Of a stretch of 15,395 nucleotides of DNA, positions 1 to 8,839 are shown one piece after another; position 1 is the first letter of the stretch; each line of letters begins with the position of its first letter. Both the position numbers and the translations under genes were made by a program. The notes beneath the pieces are model-generated. The model saw nothing but the letters and a program-made list of their open reading frames with translations, was not told the DNA's origin and did not search any database. The stretch lies in assembly GCA_027489295.1 (NCBI GenBank), contig JAIYAA010000351.1, positions 1 through 15,395 of the forward strand, written 5' to 3'. Source of the DNA: Sphingomonadales bacterium (GTDB lineage: Bacteria > Pseudomonadota > Alphaproteobacteria > Sphingomonadales > Sphingomonadaceae).

Positions 1-942
1 AACGCACCGGGCGGAGGATCGATCGAGCCTTCCTTCGGCCGGCTCGTCGGGATTCTCTATCCGGCCTATGCCGCGGCCTTCCCCAATGACCCTGCGATCC
101 AGGAAGCGGAGCGCCGCCGCGCGAGCGCCGAGCGCGCACAGGCGGCTCCTGCCGGCGCCTCGCCGCTCCGCGCGGCAGAGGCCGTCGCCGGCCAGGGCGC
201 CACGGCCGTGCGCGCGGCGCTGCGCGCAGGCTGGCGTGCCAGCGCGCCCCGCGAAAACGACCAGGGAAGCGCATCGGCCGAGCGCACCCAGTTTCTGGAG
301 GCGCTGGCCGCCGCGTGCGACAAGGACGCGGCCCCGTCCCCGCTGCGCGCCCTGCTGCTGTCGGCCCCCCTCACCGCCGAATTCGAGCGCTGGCTGGCCG
401 GCCTCGCCCCGCTCCCGCGCGCCTATCAGGAGACGCTGGGGAACCTGATGGTGGCCGGACTGGTCGAGCAGGGCGCAGCGCAACGTCGCAGCGCTTCCGC
501 CCTTGCCGCGCTCTCCGCGGGCACCATCCGTCCCGACGCGCTGGACCTGCTCGCCCGCCTGCTGCTGCGCACCGGCACGCGTCTCAGTCCGGACCAGTCG
601 GCCGCGCTCCGCACACGGCTCGCCACGCTGCCCCTGCTCTCCGCGCCGGCCCGCATCCGCTATGCCGAGGTGCTGGCATTGGCGGGTGACACCGCTACGG
701 CAGCCGATCTGCTGCAGGCGGCAGCGTTGCAGAGCATCTATCCGGCGCAGAGCGAGGCGCTATACGGAGGCATCAGCACCGAAGGCTTCACGATCATGCT
801 CGACAGCCTGAAGCATTGGCCGGATACGGCCGCGGCACGGCAGACCGAAGCGGCGTTACGCACGCTCGTGCGCCGCGAACTTGGTGCGGGTGCCGACGAA
901 ACGCCCTTCGGCGACGGTGCGATGGCGCGGCAGGGACCATGA
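1..942 (+). CDS. Unrecognised helical protein, 3' part only
   Basis: The reading frame is open from the first base of the window to a TGA at 940-942, so 313 residues of a longer protein are visible and the start lies upstream. I do not recognise a family. The visible part is rich in Ala, Leu and Arg and looks almost wholly alpha-helical, with stretches such as LLSAPLTAEFERWLAGL and IRYAEVLALAGDTATAADLL that resemble TPR-like or other helical-hairpin repeats. No membrane segment or catalytic motif is obvious. It ends 13 bases before the histidine kinase start, so the two are probably co-transcribed and this protein may belong to the same signalling or envelope unit. An internal ATG at 208 could be called as a start, but nothing favours it because the upstream frame is equally well coding. 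Sure that it is coding, not sure of its role. Confidence 0.6.
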   Translation, partial: NAPGGGSIEPSFGRLVGILYPAYAAAFPNDPAIQEAERRRASAERAQAAPAGASPLRAAEAVAGQGATAVRAALRAGWRASAPRENDQGSASAERTQFLEALAAACDKDAAPSPLRALLLSAPLTAEFERWLAGLAPLPRAYQETLGNLMVAGLVEQGAAQRRSASALAALSAGTIRPDALDLLARLLLRTGTRLSPDQSAALRTRLATLPLLSAPARIRYAEVLALAGDTATAADLLQAAALQSIYPAQSEALYGGISTEGFTIMLDSLKHWPDTAAARQTEAALRTLVRRELGAGADETPFGDGAMARQGP

Positions 943-955
943 TCGGCAGGCGTTC

Positions 956-2422
956 ATGAAGCTGGCATGGCCCCACCGCTCCATGTTCGGGCAGGTGACG
1001 ATCCTCACGATGCTGCTCTTGGGCATCGGCGCCTATCTGCTGGCGATCCGCCCGATCCTCGCGCTGCTCCCGCCCAGCGCCTATGATCCGCTGGATATCA
1101 GCGCGCAGAAGGTGCGGGACACGATCAACGAAGAAGCCCGTCTGCTCGGTGGCCATCCCGATCGGGCTGTCTCGCGCCAATTCCAGGCGGTGATGGACGC
1201 GGCGGTCCACCGCAATCCGGGCTTCCGATATTACCTCCGCGTCGGCGATCGGGTGCTGGGCAACATGTCCCGCCCCACCTATTTTCATGCGACCGGCATC
1301 GCACGGATCGAAGCGGCGCGCGCCGGCGTCACGGCCCCCGGCTTCTGCATGCAGATGTTCCGCGATCTCTCGACCGCCGGCAACAAGGGCACCATGGAAT
1401 ATCTCTACTGCGACCAGCCCCGCTATTATGAATTCTACGGGCTGACGCGACCGATACCGACTGACATCAATCGTACCGAGCAGGCCTTCCGGAAGATATT
1501 CTGGGCCTATAGCGACACTTTCTTCTACACCGTCGGCGCGTTCTTCCTGCTGCTGTCGGCGGTTCTGGCGTACAATATCCGCACGATCCGCCGGGTAGCG
1601 CGAATTGCCCATGGGTTCGACGCGGACCGGCTCGATCGGCAATTGCCGGAAAAGGGCGTGCCCGCGGAAGTGCTGCCACTGGTGCGCGCGACCAACCAGC
1701 TGATCGACAGGCTCGGCAGTGCCCAGGCGCGACAGAAATTCTTCCTGTCCGCCGCCGCGCACGAACTGCGCACGCCGCTCACCGTGTTGCGAACCCGGCT
1801 CGAACTGCTCGACGACGCACCCATCAAGCAAAAGCTGATCGGCGATGTGCGGCGGGTGACCAACCTGGTCAACCAGTTGCTGACGCTGATGAAGATCGAC
1901 ACGCTGTTCGAAGTGACCGGCAGTGTCGATCTGGTCGCCAGCACGCGCAAGGTGATCGCGGATCTCACGCCGCTCGCCAGCGCGCGCGACATTGCGCTCA
2001 GCTTCGCGCCACAGGTCAATCGCTACGCCATGTCCGGCGCCGCAGACCTGGTGGAGGTGGCGATCGCCAACCTCGTCGACAACGCGATTTCCTTCACGCC
2101 GGACGGGGGCGAAGTCTTCATCGCACTGGATGAAGACGGCCTGCTGTCGGTGCGCGACTTCGGCCCGGGCATCGCACCGGAAAAGGCGATGGCGTTGTTC
2201 GAACCGTTCGTGCGCCAGCCGTCCAAGCGGAAAGGCCATGGTCTGGGCCTCGCCATCGTCAAGGCGATTGCGACCCTGCACGGCGGCACCGCCTCCGCGC
2301 GTAATGCCGATGGCAAGGGCGCCATCTTCGAGCTCCATTTCCCGTGCGCCGCGGGGGGACACCCAGGGGAGGACGGTCGGCCGTCCTCGGTGCGCGTCCC
2401 CTCGTTCCAGGCAAGCCTTTAA
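956..2422 (+). CDS. Membrane-bound sensor histidine kinase
   Basis: A 488-residue two-component sensor kinase. Residues about 14-36 form the first membrane helix and about 188-210 the second (FFYTVGAFFLLLSAVLAYNI), enclosing a periplasmic sensing domain of about 150 residues that I cannot assign. A HAMP-like linker follows at about 211-255, then the H-box AAAHELRTPL with phospho-acceptor His269. The ATPase domain shows the N-box NLVDNA (Asn376), the G1 box DFGPGI (Asp401) and the G2 box KGHGLGL (426-432), so all catalytic elements look intact. The ATG at 956 was chosen because it directly precedes a normal N-terminus (MKLAWPHRSMFG); upstream in-frame codons overlap the previous gene. No response regulator follows; a partner may lie upstream of the window. 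The next gene encodes a secreted protease-like protein. The sensed signal is unknown. Confidence 0.9.
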   Translation: MKLAWPHRSMFGQVTILTMLLLGIGAYLLAIRPILALLPPSAYDPLDISAQKVRDTINEEARLLGGHPDRAVSRQFQAVMDAAVHRNPGFRYYLRVGDRVLGNMSRPTYFHATGIARIEAARAGVTAPGFCMQMFRDLSTAGNKGTMEYLYCDQPRYYEFYGLTRPIPTDINRTEQAFRKIFWAYSDTFFYTVGAFFLLLSAVLAYNIRTIRRVARIAHGFDADRLDRQLPEKGVPAEVLPLVRATNQLIDRLGSAQARQKFFLSAAAHELRTPLTVLRTRLELLDDAPIKQKLIGDVRRVTNLVNQLLTLMKIDTLFEVTGSVDLVASTRKVIADLTPLASARDIALSFAPQVNRYAMSGAADLVEVAIANLVDNAISFTPDGGEVFIALDEDGLLSVRDFGPGIAPEKAMALFEPFVRQPSKRKGHGLGLAIVKAIATLHGGTASARNADGKGAIFELHFPCAAGGHPGEDGRPSSVRVPSFQASL

Positions 2423-2490
2423 GGTCTGCCAGCTTCGTACAAGCGTCGCGATGTACGCACCGGGCAGTGAACGGATTGGAAGCCCCTGCA

Positions 2491-3378
2491 ATGCTGATGC
2501 CTGTACTGCTGTTCTCCCTCTCTACCGCGATTGTCGCACAGCAGTTGCCCAGCGAGGCGTTGCGCCATGACGATCGCGGACGTCCGATGGTGTCGATCCA
2601 GGTGAATGGACAGGGGCCCTTCGACATGGTGCTGGATACCGGCGCGCAATCGAGCCTGATGGCGCCGGCGCTCGCCGATCGGCTGGGCCTGATCCCGATG
2701 GCCAGCGACCTGCAGATCAGCGGTGCCACGGGCGCCGACGCTGCCAGCATCTATCCGATCGATCATTTCTTCAACGGACTGATCGACGAGCGCCAGATCG
2801 GGCTGTTCCGCTTTCCCAATCCGCACTCGACCTCGGCGCTCGGCATCATCGGGATGGAAACGTTCAGCGATCGCAAGCTGGTATTTGATCGGATCGCCCA
2901 ACGCGTGACGGCGGCGCCCTCGGCCGCACCGGCACCGGGCTTCATCAGCCTGTCCGGCAAGCTGGGCGCAGACGGGCTCTTGCTTGTCCCGATCCTGATC
3001 AACGGCGTGCATGTACGCGCGCTGGTCGATACCGGGGCCGCGGTGACGGTTGCGAACGCGGCAGCCCTGCGTGCGCTGGGTTGGGCGGACGACGACGCAC
3101 GGTTACGCAATGGCGGCCAGATCCGGGGGGCGACCGCTAGTGGCCAGGGTGTTCGCATGGCGAAGATGGAAGCGGTCACTGTTGGTCCAGCCACGCTTCG
3201 GCAGGTGCCGATCTACTTCACCGATACGCAGGCTGGAGATGCCGAGCCGGCAATCATCCTCGGCGCGGATATCCTCAATCTGTTTGAAGCCTTCGCGCTC
3301 GACTTCCCGCGCGCTGAGTTGCACATCAAAATTCCGGGCAAGGACACCGGATCGACCCCGGCCAGACCATCGCACTGA
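2491..3378 (+). CDS. Secreted protein with two retropepsin-like aspartic protease domains
   Basis: A 295-residue protein with a signal peptide (MLMPVLLFSLSTAIVA, cleavage likely near residue 16). It carries two aspartic-protease active-site motifs in one chain: VLDTGAQSS with Asp49 and ALVDTGAAVT with Asp180. Each is followed by the hydrophobic-hydrophobic-Gly signature of the fold (LGIIGM near 121, IILGADIL towards the C-terminus). Retropepsins normally work as dimers of single domains, so this looks like a built-in dimer; it would act in the periplasm or outside. An upstream frame runs back into the kinase gene (2344), but ATG 2491 follows a purine-rich stretch (GGATTGGAAG) and begins the signal peptide directly; GTG 2467 is an alternative. 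It sits 68 bases behind the kinase, compatible with one transcript. The substrate cannot be told from sequence. Confidence 0.85.
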   Translation: MLMPVLLFSLSTAIVAQQLPSEALRHDDRGRPMVSIQVNGQGPFDMVLDTGAQSSLMAPALADRLGLIPMASDLQISGATGADAASIYPIDHFFNGLIDERQIGLFRFPNPHSTSALGIIGMETFSDRKLVFDRIAQRVTAAPSAAPAPGFISLSGKLGADGLLLVPILINGVHVRALVDTGAAVTVANAAALRALGWADDDARLRNGGQIRGATASGQGVRMAKMEAVTVGPATLRQVPIYFTDTQAGDAEPAIILGADILNLFEAFALDFPRAELHIKIPGKDTGSTPARPSH

Positions 3379-3400
3379 CGTTTGGCATCACGGCGTATGG

Positions 3401-3420
3401 GGTCGGCGGGGTCGCCGGCC
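3401..3420. terminator. Possible bidirectional terminator between convergent genes
   Basis: GGTCGGCG and CGCCGGCC form an 8-bp stem (one G-U pair) with loop GGGT. It lies in the 175-base gap between the protease gene on the + strand and kduI ending on the - strand, where a shared terminator is expected. There is no T-run on either side, so the call is weak. The rest of the gap shows no gene that I can support. Confidence 0.3.
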
Positions 3421-3553
3421 TGCCATAGGGACAGCCGCCGCCTGGGAGAGGGGCACCGGCTGCCCATGCCTGCGGCGCTTCGGGACCGTGGAACGATACG
3501 GTCAGCCACGATTGCTCCACGTCTCGCCACCACGCCCCTCAGACGTCGAATGC

Positions 3554-4390
3554 TCAGCGCAGCTGGCACACGTCGACGACGGCCATGTCGTGATAGTCGA
3601 GATTCTCACCCGCCATCGCCCACACGAAGCTGTAGGCGCTGGTCCCGGCGCCCATGTGCACCGACCAGGGCGGCGACAATACCGCCTCTTCGTTGCGCAT
3701 CACGATGTGGCGCAGGTCTTCCGGCTCGCCCATATAATGGAACACGCGCTCCTGCTCCGGCAGGTCGAAATAGAGATAGATCTCAGAACGGCGTTCATGG
3801 ACGTGCGGCGGCATGGTGTTCCACACACTGCCGGGCTCGAGCCGGGTGAGGCCAAGACACAGCGAGGCGCTCTGGCAGATATGCGGCAGGATCAGCGGAT
3901 AGATCGTGCGCTGGTTGGAAGTCTCAAGGCTGCCGCGCTGCATCGGCTCGCTCTCGGCGGCGGTGATCTTGCGGAGCGGGAATGCGGCGTGCGCGGGAAC
4001 CGACAGCAGGTAGAACCGCGCGCCGTCGCCCGCGAAGGTCACGTCGCGCGACCCCATCGGTACGTACAGCGCTTCGTATCGAGCCAGCGCGATCGCTTCT
4101 CCATCGACGCGAACGATGCCCTCTCCCGCGCCGATGTTGATCACCCCCAACTCGCGGCGCTCCAGCAGCGGGTGTCCGGCCGCGCTGGCGGGTTCGGCCT
4201 GCATCGGAAGCGCGAGCGGCTTGCCCGCCGGCACCGCACCACCGAGGATGAAGCGCTCGCCATGCGAATAGGCCAGGACGAGCTCTCCGGCCCGGAACAG
4301 CCCGCTCACCAGATATCGATCCCGCAGCGCCTGGTTGGACGCGCCCGCCATCATCTCCGGATGGGTGGCGTAGTAGGTCTTTTCGAACAC
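3554..4390 (-). CDS. kduI: 5-dehydro-4-deoxy-D-glucuronate isomerase (KduI)
   Basis: A 278-residue cytoplasmic isomerase that converts 5-keto-4-deoxyuronate, formed from unsaturated uronic acids, to 3-deoxy-D-glycero-2,5-hexodiulosonate on the way to KDG. The length equals that of the E. coli enzyme, and the metal ligands fall at the classic positions: His196 and His198 in [12 protein letters not shown], Glu203 in the same motif, and His245 in PPWSVHMG. The N-terminus ([15 protein letters not shown]) is also typical. The start is a GTG with AAGGGG six bases upstream. It lies 14 bases after the stop of the GH105 gene, so the two are very likely one operon: the hydrolase releases the unsaturated uronate and KduI handles its rearranged form. 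The next enzyme of the pathway, KduD, is not in the window. Confidence 0.95.
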   Translation of the reverse strand: MFEKTYYATHPEMMAGASNQALRDRYLVSGLFRAGELVLAYSHGERFILGGAVPAGKPLALPMQAEPASAAGHPLLERRELGVINIGAGEGIVRVDGEAIALARYEALYVPMGSRDVTFAGDGARFYLLSVPAHAAFPLRKITAAESEPMQRGSLETSNQRTIYPLILPHICQSASLCLGLTRLEPGSVWNTMPPHVHERRSEIYLYFDLPEQERVFHYMGEPEDLRHIVMRNEEAVLSPPWSVHMGAGTSAYSFVWAMAGENLDYHDMAVVDVCQLR

Positions 4391-4404
4391 GCGTGGCCCC
4401 TTGT

Positions 4405-5556
4405 TCAGCGGTTGGGCGCATCGAGCGCGGATAGCTGGGTCGCCGCGAGCAGAAAGGCACCGACACCGTAATATTGCGTGTCGCCCGGGGCAACCTTGTC
4501 GGGTCGGTCGCTCACCTGCTGGACATAGCCGAGCCGCCCGTCGGGCTGGATCGCCCGTTGCAGCGCAGCCCAGCCGCGGCGTACGGCCGGTTCATAGTCT
4601 GCGCGCGGCAGCAGCCCGGCGTTGATCCCCCATGCCAGCCCGTAAGTGAAGAACCCGGTACCACTCGATTCCGGCGGCGACCCTTCGGGCGCGAGCAGCG
4701 AGGGCGACCAATAGCCATCGGGCTTCTGCAGATCCTTGAGACGGCCGGCCATCTGCTGGAACAGGGCCTCCATCCGCACGCGATCGGCGCTGTGCCTGGG
4801 CAGCAACGGGATGATGCGCGCCATGCCGGCGAACACCCAGCCATTGCCGCGGCTCCAGAATTCCTTCCGCCCCTGGCCGTCCCGCCGTTCAAAGAAGCGG
4901 CTGTCGCGATAGAAGAGGCGCTGCGCCGGATCGTACAGGAAATCGGTGGTGGCCCAGAATTCATGCATCGCAAAATCGCGGTACCGCGCATCGCCGGTCT
5001 GCAACGAGAGCTCCGCCAGCGCGGCGGGCGCCATGAACAGCGCATCGCACCAGCACCAGCGCGTCAGGCATTCCGCCGCGCCATAGCCTTCTGGCGGGAC
5101 GTGGAAGGCGAGCGATGCGACGGCGGGTTCGTTCACGACGCGATCGAAGGTGCGCTTGGTCGGCATGCGCGCGCCCTCACCGGCGCCGTTGCGTGCGGCC
5201 CACAGATAGGCCTGGGTGATCGCGTGATCGTCCGCGAAATAGGGCTTGTCGCCCGGCAGCCAGCGATTGGCCGCGCCCATGTCGAGGATGGCCTGGCGGA
5301 TGCGGGGTGCCCCCCCCGCATCGGCGAGCGCCGTCATCCCCACCCAGAAGGCCGCCTGTTCCCAGGCGCGAGGATTGCGGGTCTCGCCGGTCGCGCGGGA
5401 GACGGTGCCACCGTGCATCTGGCCGAGCTGCCAATCCGCGAGACGCGTCGCGACCTCGATCGGGGTGGCGGCAGGCTTCGCCGCTGCCCTGCCCTGCGCG
5501 TGCACCGGGCCCGGTGGAGAAACGAGCAACAGCGATGCCAAGGCGAGATACTTCAT
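4405..5556 (-). CDS. Secreted GH105-type unsaturated rhamnogalacturonyl hydrolase
   Basis: A 383-residue protein of the GH88/GH105 clan (YteR/YesR-like). Such enzymes hydrate and remove the 4,5-unsaturated uronate from the non-reducing end of oligosaccharides left by pectin or rhamnogalacturonan lyases. Recognisable pieces are [25 protein letters not shown] (Asp109/Asp110), [12 protein letters not shown] with Asp171 at the place of the YteR general acid, [11 protein letters not shown], and [20 protein letters not shown] 5556 opens a signal peptide ([20 protein letters not shown]) and is preceded by CTGGAGACGG; the frame extends 26 codons upstream without sense. Export suggests a periplasmic enzyme acting after uptake by the neighbouring receptor. 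It is followed by kduI, which acts on the product. The choice between GH105 and GH88, and the exact linkage, cannot be settled from sequence. Confidence 0.9.
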   Translation of the reverse strand: MKYLALASLLLVSPPGPVHAQGRAAAKPAATPIEVATRLADWQLGQMHGGTVSRATGETRNPRAWEQAAFWVGMTALADAGGAPRIRQAILDMGAANRWLPGDKPYFADDHAITQAYLWAARNGAGEGARMPTKRTFDRVVNEPAVASLAFHVPPEGYGAAECLTRWCWCDALFMAPAALAELSLQTGDARYRDFAMHEFWATTDFLYDPAQRLFYRDSRFFERRDGQGRKEFWSRGNGWVFAGMARIIPLLPRHSADRVRMEALFQQMAGRLKDLQKPDGYWSPSLLAPEGSPPESSGTGFFTYGLAWGINAGLLPRADYEPAVRRGWAALQRAIQPDGRLGYVQQVSDRPDKVAPGDTQYYGVGAFLLAATQLSALDAPNR

Positions 5557-5572
5557 GTCATCCGTCTCCAGA

Positions 5573-5680
5573 TCATGGCGCAGCGAGCGCCGCGTTGCCC
5601 GCGGGCGAGGACGAGGGCCTATCTGCCACAGCAAGCGCCGCCGCCCCTTGCAACACGGGGAACAGGCAGCCGTGCCGCAT
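5573..5680 (-). CDS. Possible 35-residue ORF between receptor and GH105
   Basis: An ATG at 5680 sits behind a strong Shine-Dalgarno-like run (GAGGAAGGGGGAC) and opens a 35-codon frame (MRHGCLFPVLQGAAALAV...) ending 16 bases before the GH105 start. It has a short hydrophobic stretch but no recognisable family. It could be a small translated spacer that couples translation to GH105, a remnant, or chance; the strong ribosome site is the only argument for it. The surrounding 138-base gap shows nothing else. Confidence 0.25.
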   Translation of the reverse strand: MRHGCLFPVLQGAAALAVADRPSSSPAGNAALAAP

Positions 5681-5694
5681 GTCCCCCTTCCTCC

Positions 5695-8658
5695 TCAGAA
5701 CCGACCGCGAATGCCGACGGCGATGGTCCTGCCGTTGAAGTAGGAATTGTCGCGGTGGATGCGCCCGTTCGGCTGTTGCGGGTTCTCGAAATAGTTGAAC
5801 ACATTCTCGTTGGTGATGTTCAGCGCATCGACGCGCAGCTCCACCAGATCGTTGATCTTGTAGGAAATGGTGGCATCGAGATACCCCTGCGGCGCGAAAT
5901 AGCTGATCTCGTTGTTGCCGCTGTTCCGCTGCGCACTGCCGGTCTTCGCGCGATAGTTGTACGAGCCCCGCAGCGAGAACGGTCCCTTCTCGTAGAAACC
6001 GGTGATGCTGTAGGTATAATCGGGAACGGTCTGCAGCTGGATGACGTCGCCGTTGGTCAGGACGAAGTTGAAGTCCAGGCCCTTCTGGTTCTGGTCGATC
6101 ACCGTGAAACTGCTGGTCAGGCCCAATCCGTCGAACGGCGCCGGCAGGAAGGTGAAATTCTGCTGATAGGCAATCTCCAGCCCCTTCAGCTGCAGGCTCT
6201 CGGCGTTCTGCACGATCGTTCGGCGGATCAGCGGGTTGCCATTGGTCAGCGCATTGATCTGGGCGAGCGTGCAGGGCGTGGTGGGCCCGCCAAAGGCGGC
6301 GCAGCTGAAGAAGCTGGCATCCAGGCCGGCCTGCGCGAACGGAATGTCCTCGATCACCGCGGTCGGGCGATCGACGATGTCCTTCTCGAACAGTCCCAGG
6401 CTCAGCAGCCCGCCTGGCGCGAAATACCATTCGAGCGCGGCATCATAGGTGGTGGCGATCTGCGGCCGCAGATCGGGATTCCCCACGGTGACGGCGGCGT
6501 TGAACGCGTTGGGGACGACGATGCTTCCGGCGATGTCGTTCAGCGCCGCGCGCGTCAGCGTCTGCCCCATCGCACCGCGCAGCACCAGCTTCGACGTCAG
6601 GTCGAACGCCAGGCTCATCGACGGCAGGAAGTTCTTGTAGCCGCCCTTGCGATTGGTGGGGGTGAAGGTGCCGCCGGCATTGGTGTAATTGTCGATATCC
6701 GTTCGCGTATCCGAATAGCGGATGCCGACATTGCCGCGAAGCGCGTGGCCGGCGATGGGCAGCTTGAAGTTGGTCTCGAAGAAGGCGGACTTCACCAGCT
6801 CCTCAGCCTGGTAGGTCGCGTTCAGCTGCTGCGGAGCGGCGCGGTTCGACGCATTGGCCGCAAGCGTGTCCATGACGAAGGACCGCGAGAAGGTCGCGAA
6901 GTTGGACGGGTAGCCGGAATTTCCGCCGTTCGCGAGCGTGCCATATTGGAGGAAGGGATCCATGTACTGGAACACCCCCGTCGGATTGGAGGCGAAGGTG
7001 CCCCCATTGGGCAGCGCCCGCGCCCGGCCGAGCGCCGAGCCGTCCTGCGATGTACGTTCCTTGGTGCTCGAGACATAGCTGCCGCCGAGATTGAACGCGA
7101 TGCTGCTGTCGCCGGTGTCCACCACCGTCCATTCGGCGGCACCGCGCACGCTCTTCACCTCGTCGATCTCGCGCTGGAGCCCGAAGCCCAGCGACGGGTC
7201 GCGGTACAGGGTCGTGTCGGTGAAATTCACCGGGGAAGTGATCGTCGGATAGCTGACGTTGGCGGTGGGATCGTAGGTCGTCTCGATACCGTAGATGTTG
7301 GAGACGATGCGATTGCCCGACTGCCAGGCATCGCTCTTGCTGATTGCCGCCTGTGTGGAAAGCTTCAGCGCGTCGCTCACGTCATACACGGCGCGGGCAA
7401 CGCCATATTTGTACTCGGTCTTGAAGTCGCGAAAGAAGCTTTCGGTCAGCAGGCTCGTGTTGCCGAACCGGCCGTAGAGATTGTTGTACGGGTCGATCTT
7501 CACGTCGAGCGGAATGATGCCGGCATTGCTGCCCCGGCCGGGCAAATCCGTCGTGCCGGGCGCCGTCCGGGTGCTCCTGACGGGTACGCCGAAGGTGAAC
7601 TCGTCCATCTGGTCGGTCAGCTTCGAATAGATGCCATCCACGCTCGCCTCGAACCGGCTGCCCTTGTATTGCAGCGAGCCGACAAATCCCAGGCGCTCCC
7701 GTTCGGTGTTCGAGGTGTAGACGCGGTAGAAGCGCGGCAGCAGGGCGTTCTCGATCTGCGTGCGGCTGAGATTGCCGAAATTCGCCAGCGGGCTGTTGAG
7801 ATTCAGTTCGAACTGGAACGGGCCGCTCGTATTGGCCGGCACCGGATTGGCGGCCGTCGCGTAATATGGGCGGCGGCCCAGCGCCGAGGAATTGTAGCCG
7901 CCGGTCGACTGGAAGCCCGAGCGCTCGTTCACCGTCTTGGCATAGGCGACGCCGAACAGCGCACCGAAATTGCCCCAGGTATCGCTGAGCACGACCGATC
8001 CGCGCGGACGCCATGCCTTGGACTGGGTGTTGTAATTGTACTGCGCGGTATAGCGGATCACCCGCCCGGGGCTGTCGAACGGACGCGGCGTCTGCAGATC
8101 GACATTGCCGCCGATGCCGCCCTCCTCCAGATGCGCGAGCGGCGACTTGTAGACGTCGACGCGGCCGAACAATTCGGACGGGAACACGTCGTAGTTGAAG
8201 GCCCGGCTGGAGCTGCCGACGCTGCCGGCGGAGGTTGTGCGGACCGGTGCGCCGTTCAGCGTGGTCACCACGAAATCGGCACCAAGACCGCGGATTTCGA
8301 CGCGTTGCCCCTCGTTGGTACCTGCGCCACCGTCCCGCGAAAGGATGACACCGGGAATACGCTGCATGGAATCGGCGACGTTCGCTTCCGGGAACTTGCC
8401 GATGTCCTCGGCCACGATCGAGTCGCGGAAGCCGATCTCGCTGCGTTTCAGTTGAACCGCCTGCGCCAGGCTGCTGCGGAAGCCGGTGACGACGATATCC
8501 TCCTCCGTGGTCGCATCCTGCCCCGCCGTGCTCTCGGGCTGGCCGGGCCGGGCTGGATCGGCCGGGCGCACCGCTTCCTGTGCGTAGGAAGGTGCTGCGG
8601 CCAGAATGCAGATAAGCGCGCCGGCAGAAACCGCTGACGCGAGTTCCGATCTCCCCAT
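5695..8658 (-). CDS. TonB-dependent outer-membrane receptor (Xanthomonas/Caulobacter type)
   Basis: A 987-residue outer-membrane transporter powered by TonB. It has a signal peptide (cleavage likely after APSYA near residue 26), a TonB-box-like segment EEDIVVTGF (about 52-60), and a plug domain with GKFPEANVADSMQRIPGV and VEIRGLGADFVVTTLNG. A long beta-barrel follows with repeated aromatic-rich strands, ending in the aromatic C-terminus GIRGRF expected for outer-membrane insertion. ATG 8658 was chosen over the frame opening 40 codons earlier because it directly begins the signal peptide and has AGAGGAGAGAGG just upstream. The neighbours (GH105, kduI, FadR-type regulator) suggest it imports pectin or rhamnogalacturonan oligosaccharides. 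Receptors of this class also carry other glycans and siderophores, so the substrate is inferred from context. Confidence 0.93.
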   Translation of the reverse strand: MGRSELASAVSAGALICILAAAPSYAQEAVRPADPARPGQPESTAGQDATTEEDIVVTGFRSSLAQAVQLKRSEIGFRDSIVAEDIGKFPEANVADSMQRIPGVILSRDGGAGTNEGQRVEIRGLGADFVVTTLNGAPVRTTSAGSVGSSSRAFNYDVFPSELFGRVDVYKSPLAHLEEGGIGGNVDLQTPRPFDSPGRVIRYTAQYNYNTQSKAWRPRGSVVLSDTWGNFGALFGVAYAKTVNERSGFQSTGGYNSSALGRRPYYATAANPVPANTSGPFQFELNLNSPLANFGNLSRTQIENALLPRFYRVYTSNTERERLGFVGSLQYKGSRFEASVDGIYSKLTDQMDEFTFGVPVRSTRTAPGTTDLPGRGSNAGIIPLDVKIDPYNNLYGRFGNTSLLTESFFRDFKTEYKYGVARAVYDVSDALKLSTQAAISKSDAWQSGNRIVSNIYGIETTYDPTANVSYPTITSPVNFTDTTLYRDPSLGFGLQREIDEVKSVRGAAEWTVVDTGDSSIAFNLGGSYVSSTKERTSQDGSALGRARALPNGGTFASNPTGVFQYMDPFLQYGTLANGGNSGYPSNFATFSRSFVMDTLAANASNRAAPQQLNATYQAEELVKSAFFETNFKLPIAGHALRGNVGIRYSDTRTDIDNYTNAGGTFTPTNRKGGYKNFLPSMSLAFDLTSKLVLRGAMGQTLTRAALNDIAGSIVVPNAFNAAVTVGNPDLRPQIATTYDAALEWYFAPGGLLSLGLFEKDIVDRPTAVIEDIPFAQAGLDASFFSCAAFGGPTTPCTLAQINALTNGNPLIRRTIVQNAESLQLKGLEIAYQQNFTFLPAPFDGLGLTSSFTVIDQNQKGLDFNFVLTNGDVIQLQTVPDYTYSITGFYEKGPFSLRGSYNYRAKTGSAQRNSGNNEISYFAPQGYLDATISYKINDLVELRVDALNITNENVFNYFENPQQPNGRIHRDNSYFNGRTIAVGIRGRF

Positions 8659-8703
8659 TCCTCTCTCCTCTTCACGTTCACGACCGTGCCGTGCGTGCGC
8701 AGC

Positions 8704-8715
8704 TTGTATGATAAC
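8704..8715 (+). promoter_or_regulatory. Operator-like box TTGTATGATAAC
   Basis: This AT-rich box stands out in GC-rich surroundings and overlaps the proposed -10 of the receptor promoter, where a repressor would act. Its outer bases (TTRTA...ATAA) have partial dyad symmetry. A relative, TTGTATGATGGC, occurs at 12922 and a perfect palindrome TTGTATTACAA at 12599. GntR/FadR regulators commonly bind short AT-rich palindromes of this kind. That the adjacent regulator binds here is an inference. Confidence 0.35.
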
Positions 8716-8733
8716 TTTTGACACGGAGGTCAA
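8705..8733 (-). promoter_or_regulatory. Candidate promoter of the receptor operon
   Basis: On the - strand, TTGACC (8733-8728) is separated by 17 bases from CATACA (8710-8705), giving a plausible sigma-70-like pair about 47 bases before the receptor start. The upstream regulator gene ends in its own terminator, so the receptor needs a promoter here. The match at -10 is poor and the call rests mainly on position. Confidence 0.35.
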
Positions 8734-8776
8734 TCGCAGCGTTCGCCACATTGGCGCTTGAAGGAGAGAAGATGGC

Positions 8777-8809
8777 AAAAACGCGGCGCGCGATCAGAGC
8801 GCAGCGCGT
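8777..8809 (-). terminator. Intrinsic terminator of the regulator gene
   Basis: Read on the - strand, ACGCG and GCGC pair with GCGC and CGCGT across a two-by-two internal loop. The apical loop is seven bases (TCTGATC), and a run of five T follows the stem. It starts about 30 bases after the regulator stop and before the receptor promoter, so it should separate the regulator transcript from the receptor operon. Confidence 0.6.
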
Positions 8810-8839
8810 CTTATTATATGATAGGTTTTCGTTCGGCGC

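Noticed and set aside
794..2491. A 565-codon - strand frame over the histidine kinase
   Set aside because: It is antisense to a kinase with all catalytic boxes; the translation is low-complexity Arg/His/Gln-rich and matches no family.
3050..4471. A 473-codon + strand frame over the protease end and kduI
   Set aside because: It overlaps two well supported genes in other frames; its content is a shadow of kduI.
4474..8637. A 1,387-codon open frame on the + strand across the GH105 and receptor genes
   Set aside because: It is antisense to two clearly recognisable genes; its translation has no domains and mirrors their codons. Long antisense frames arise easily in GC-rich DNA.
8814..8825. TTATATGATAGG as a second operator
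   Set aside because: It resembles the box at 8704 but lies between the regulator stop and its terminator, upstream of no evident promoter, so it may be coincidental.
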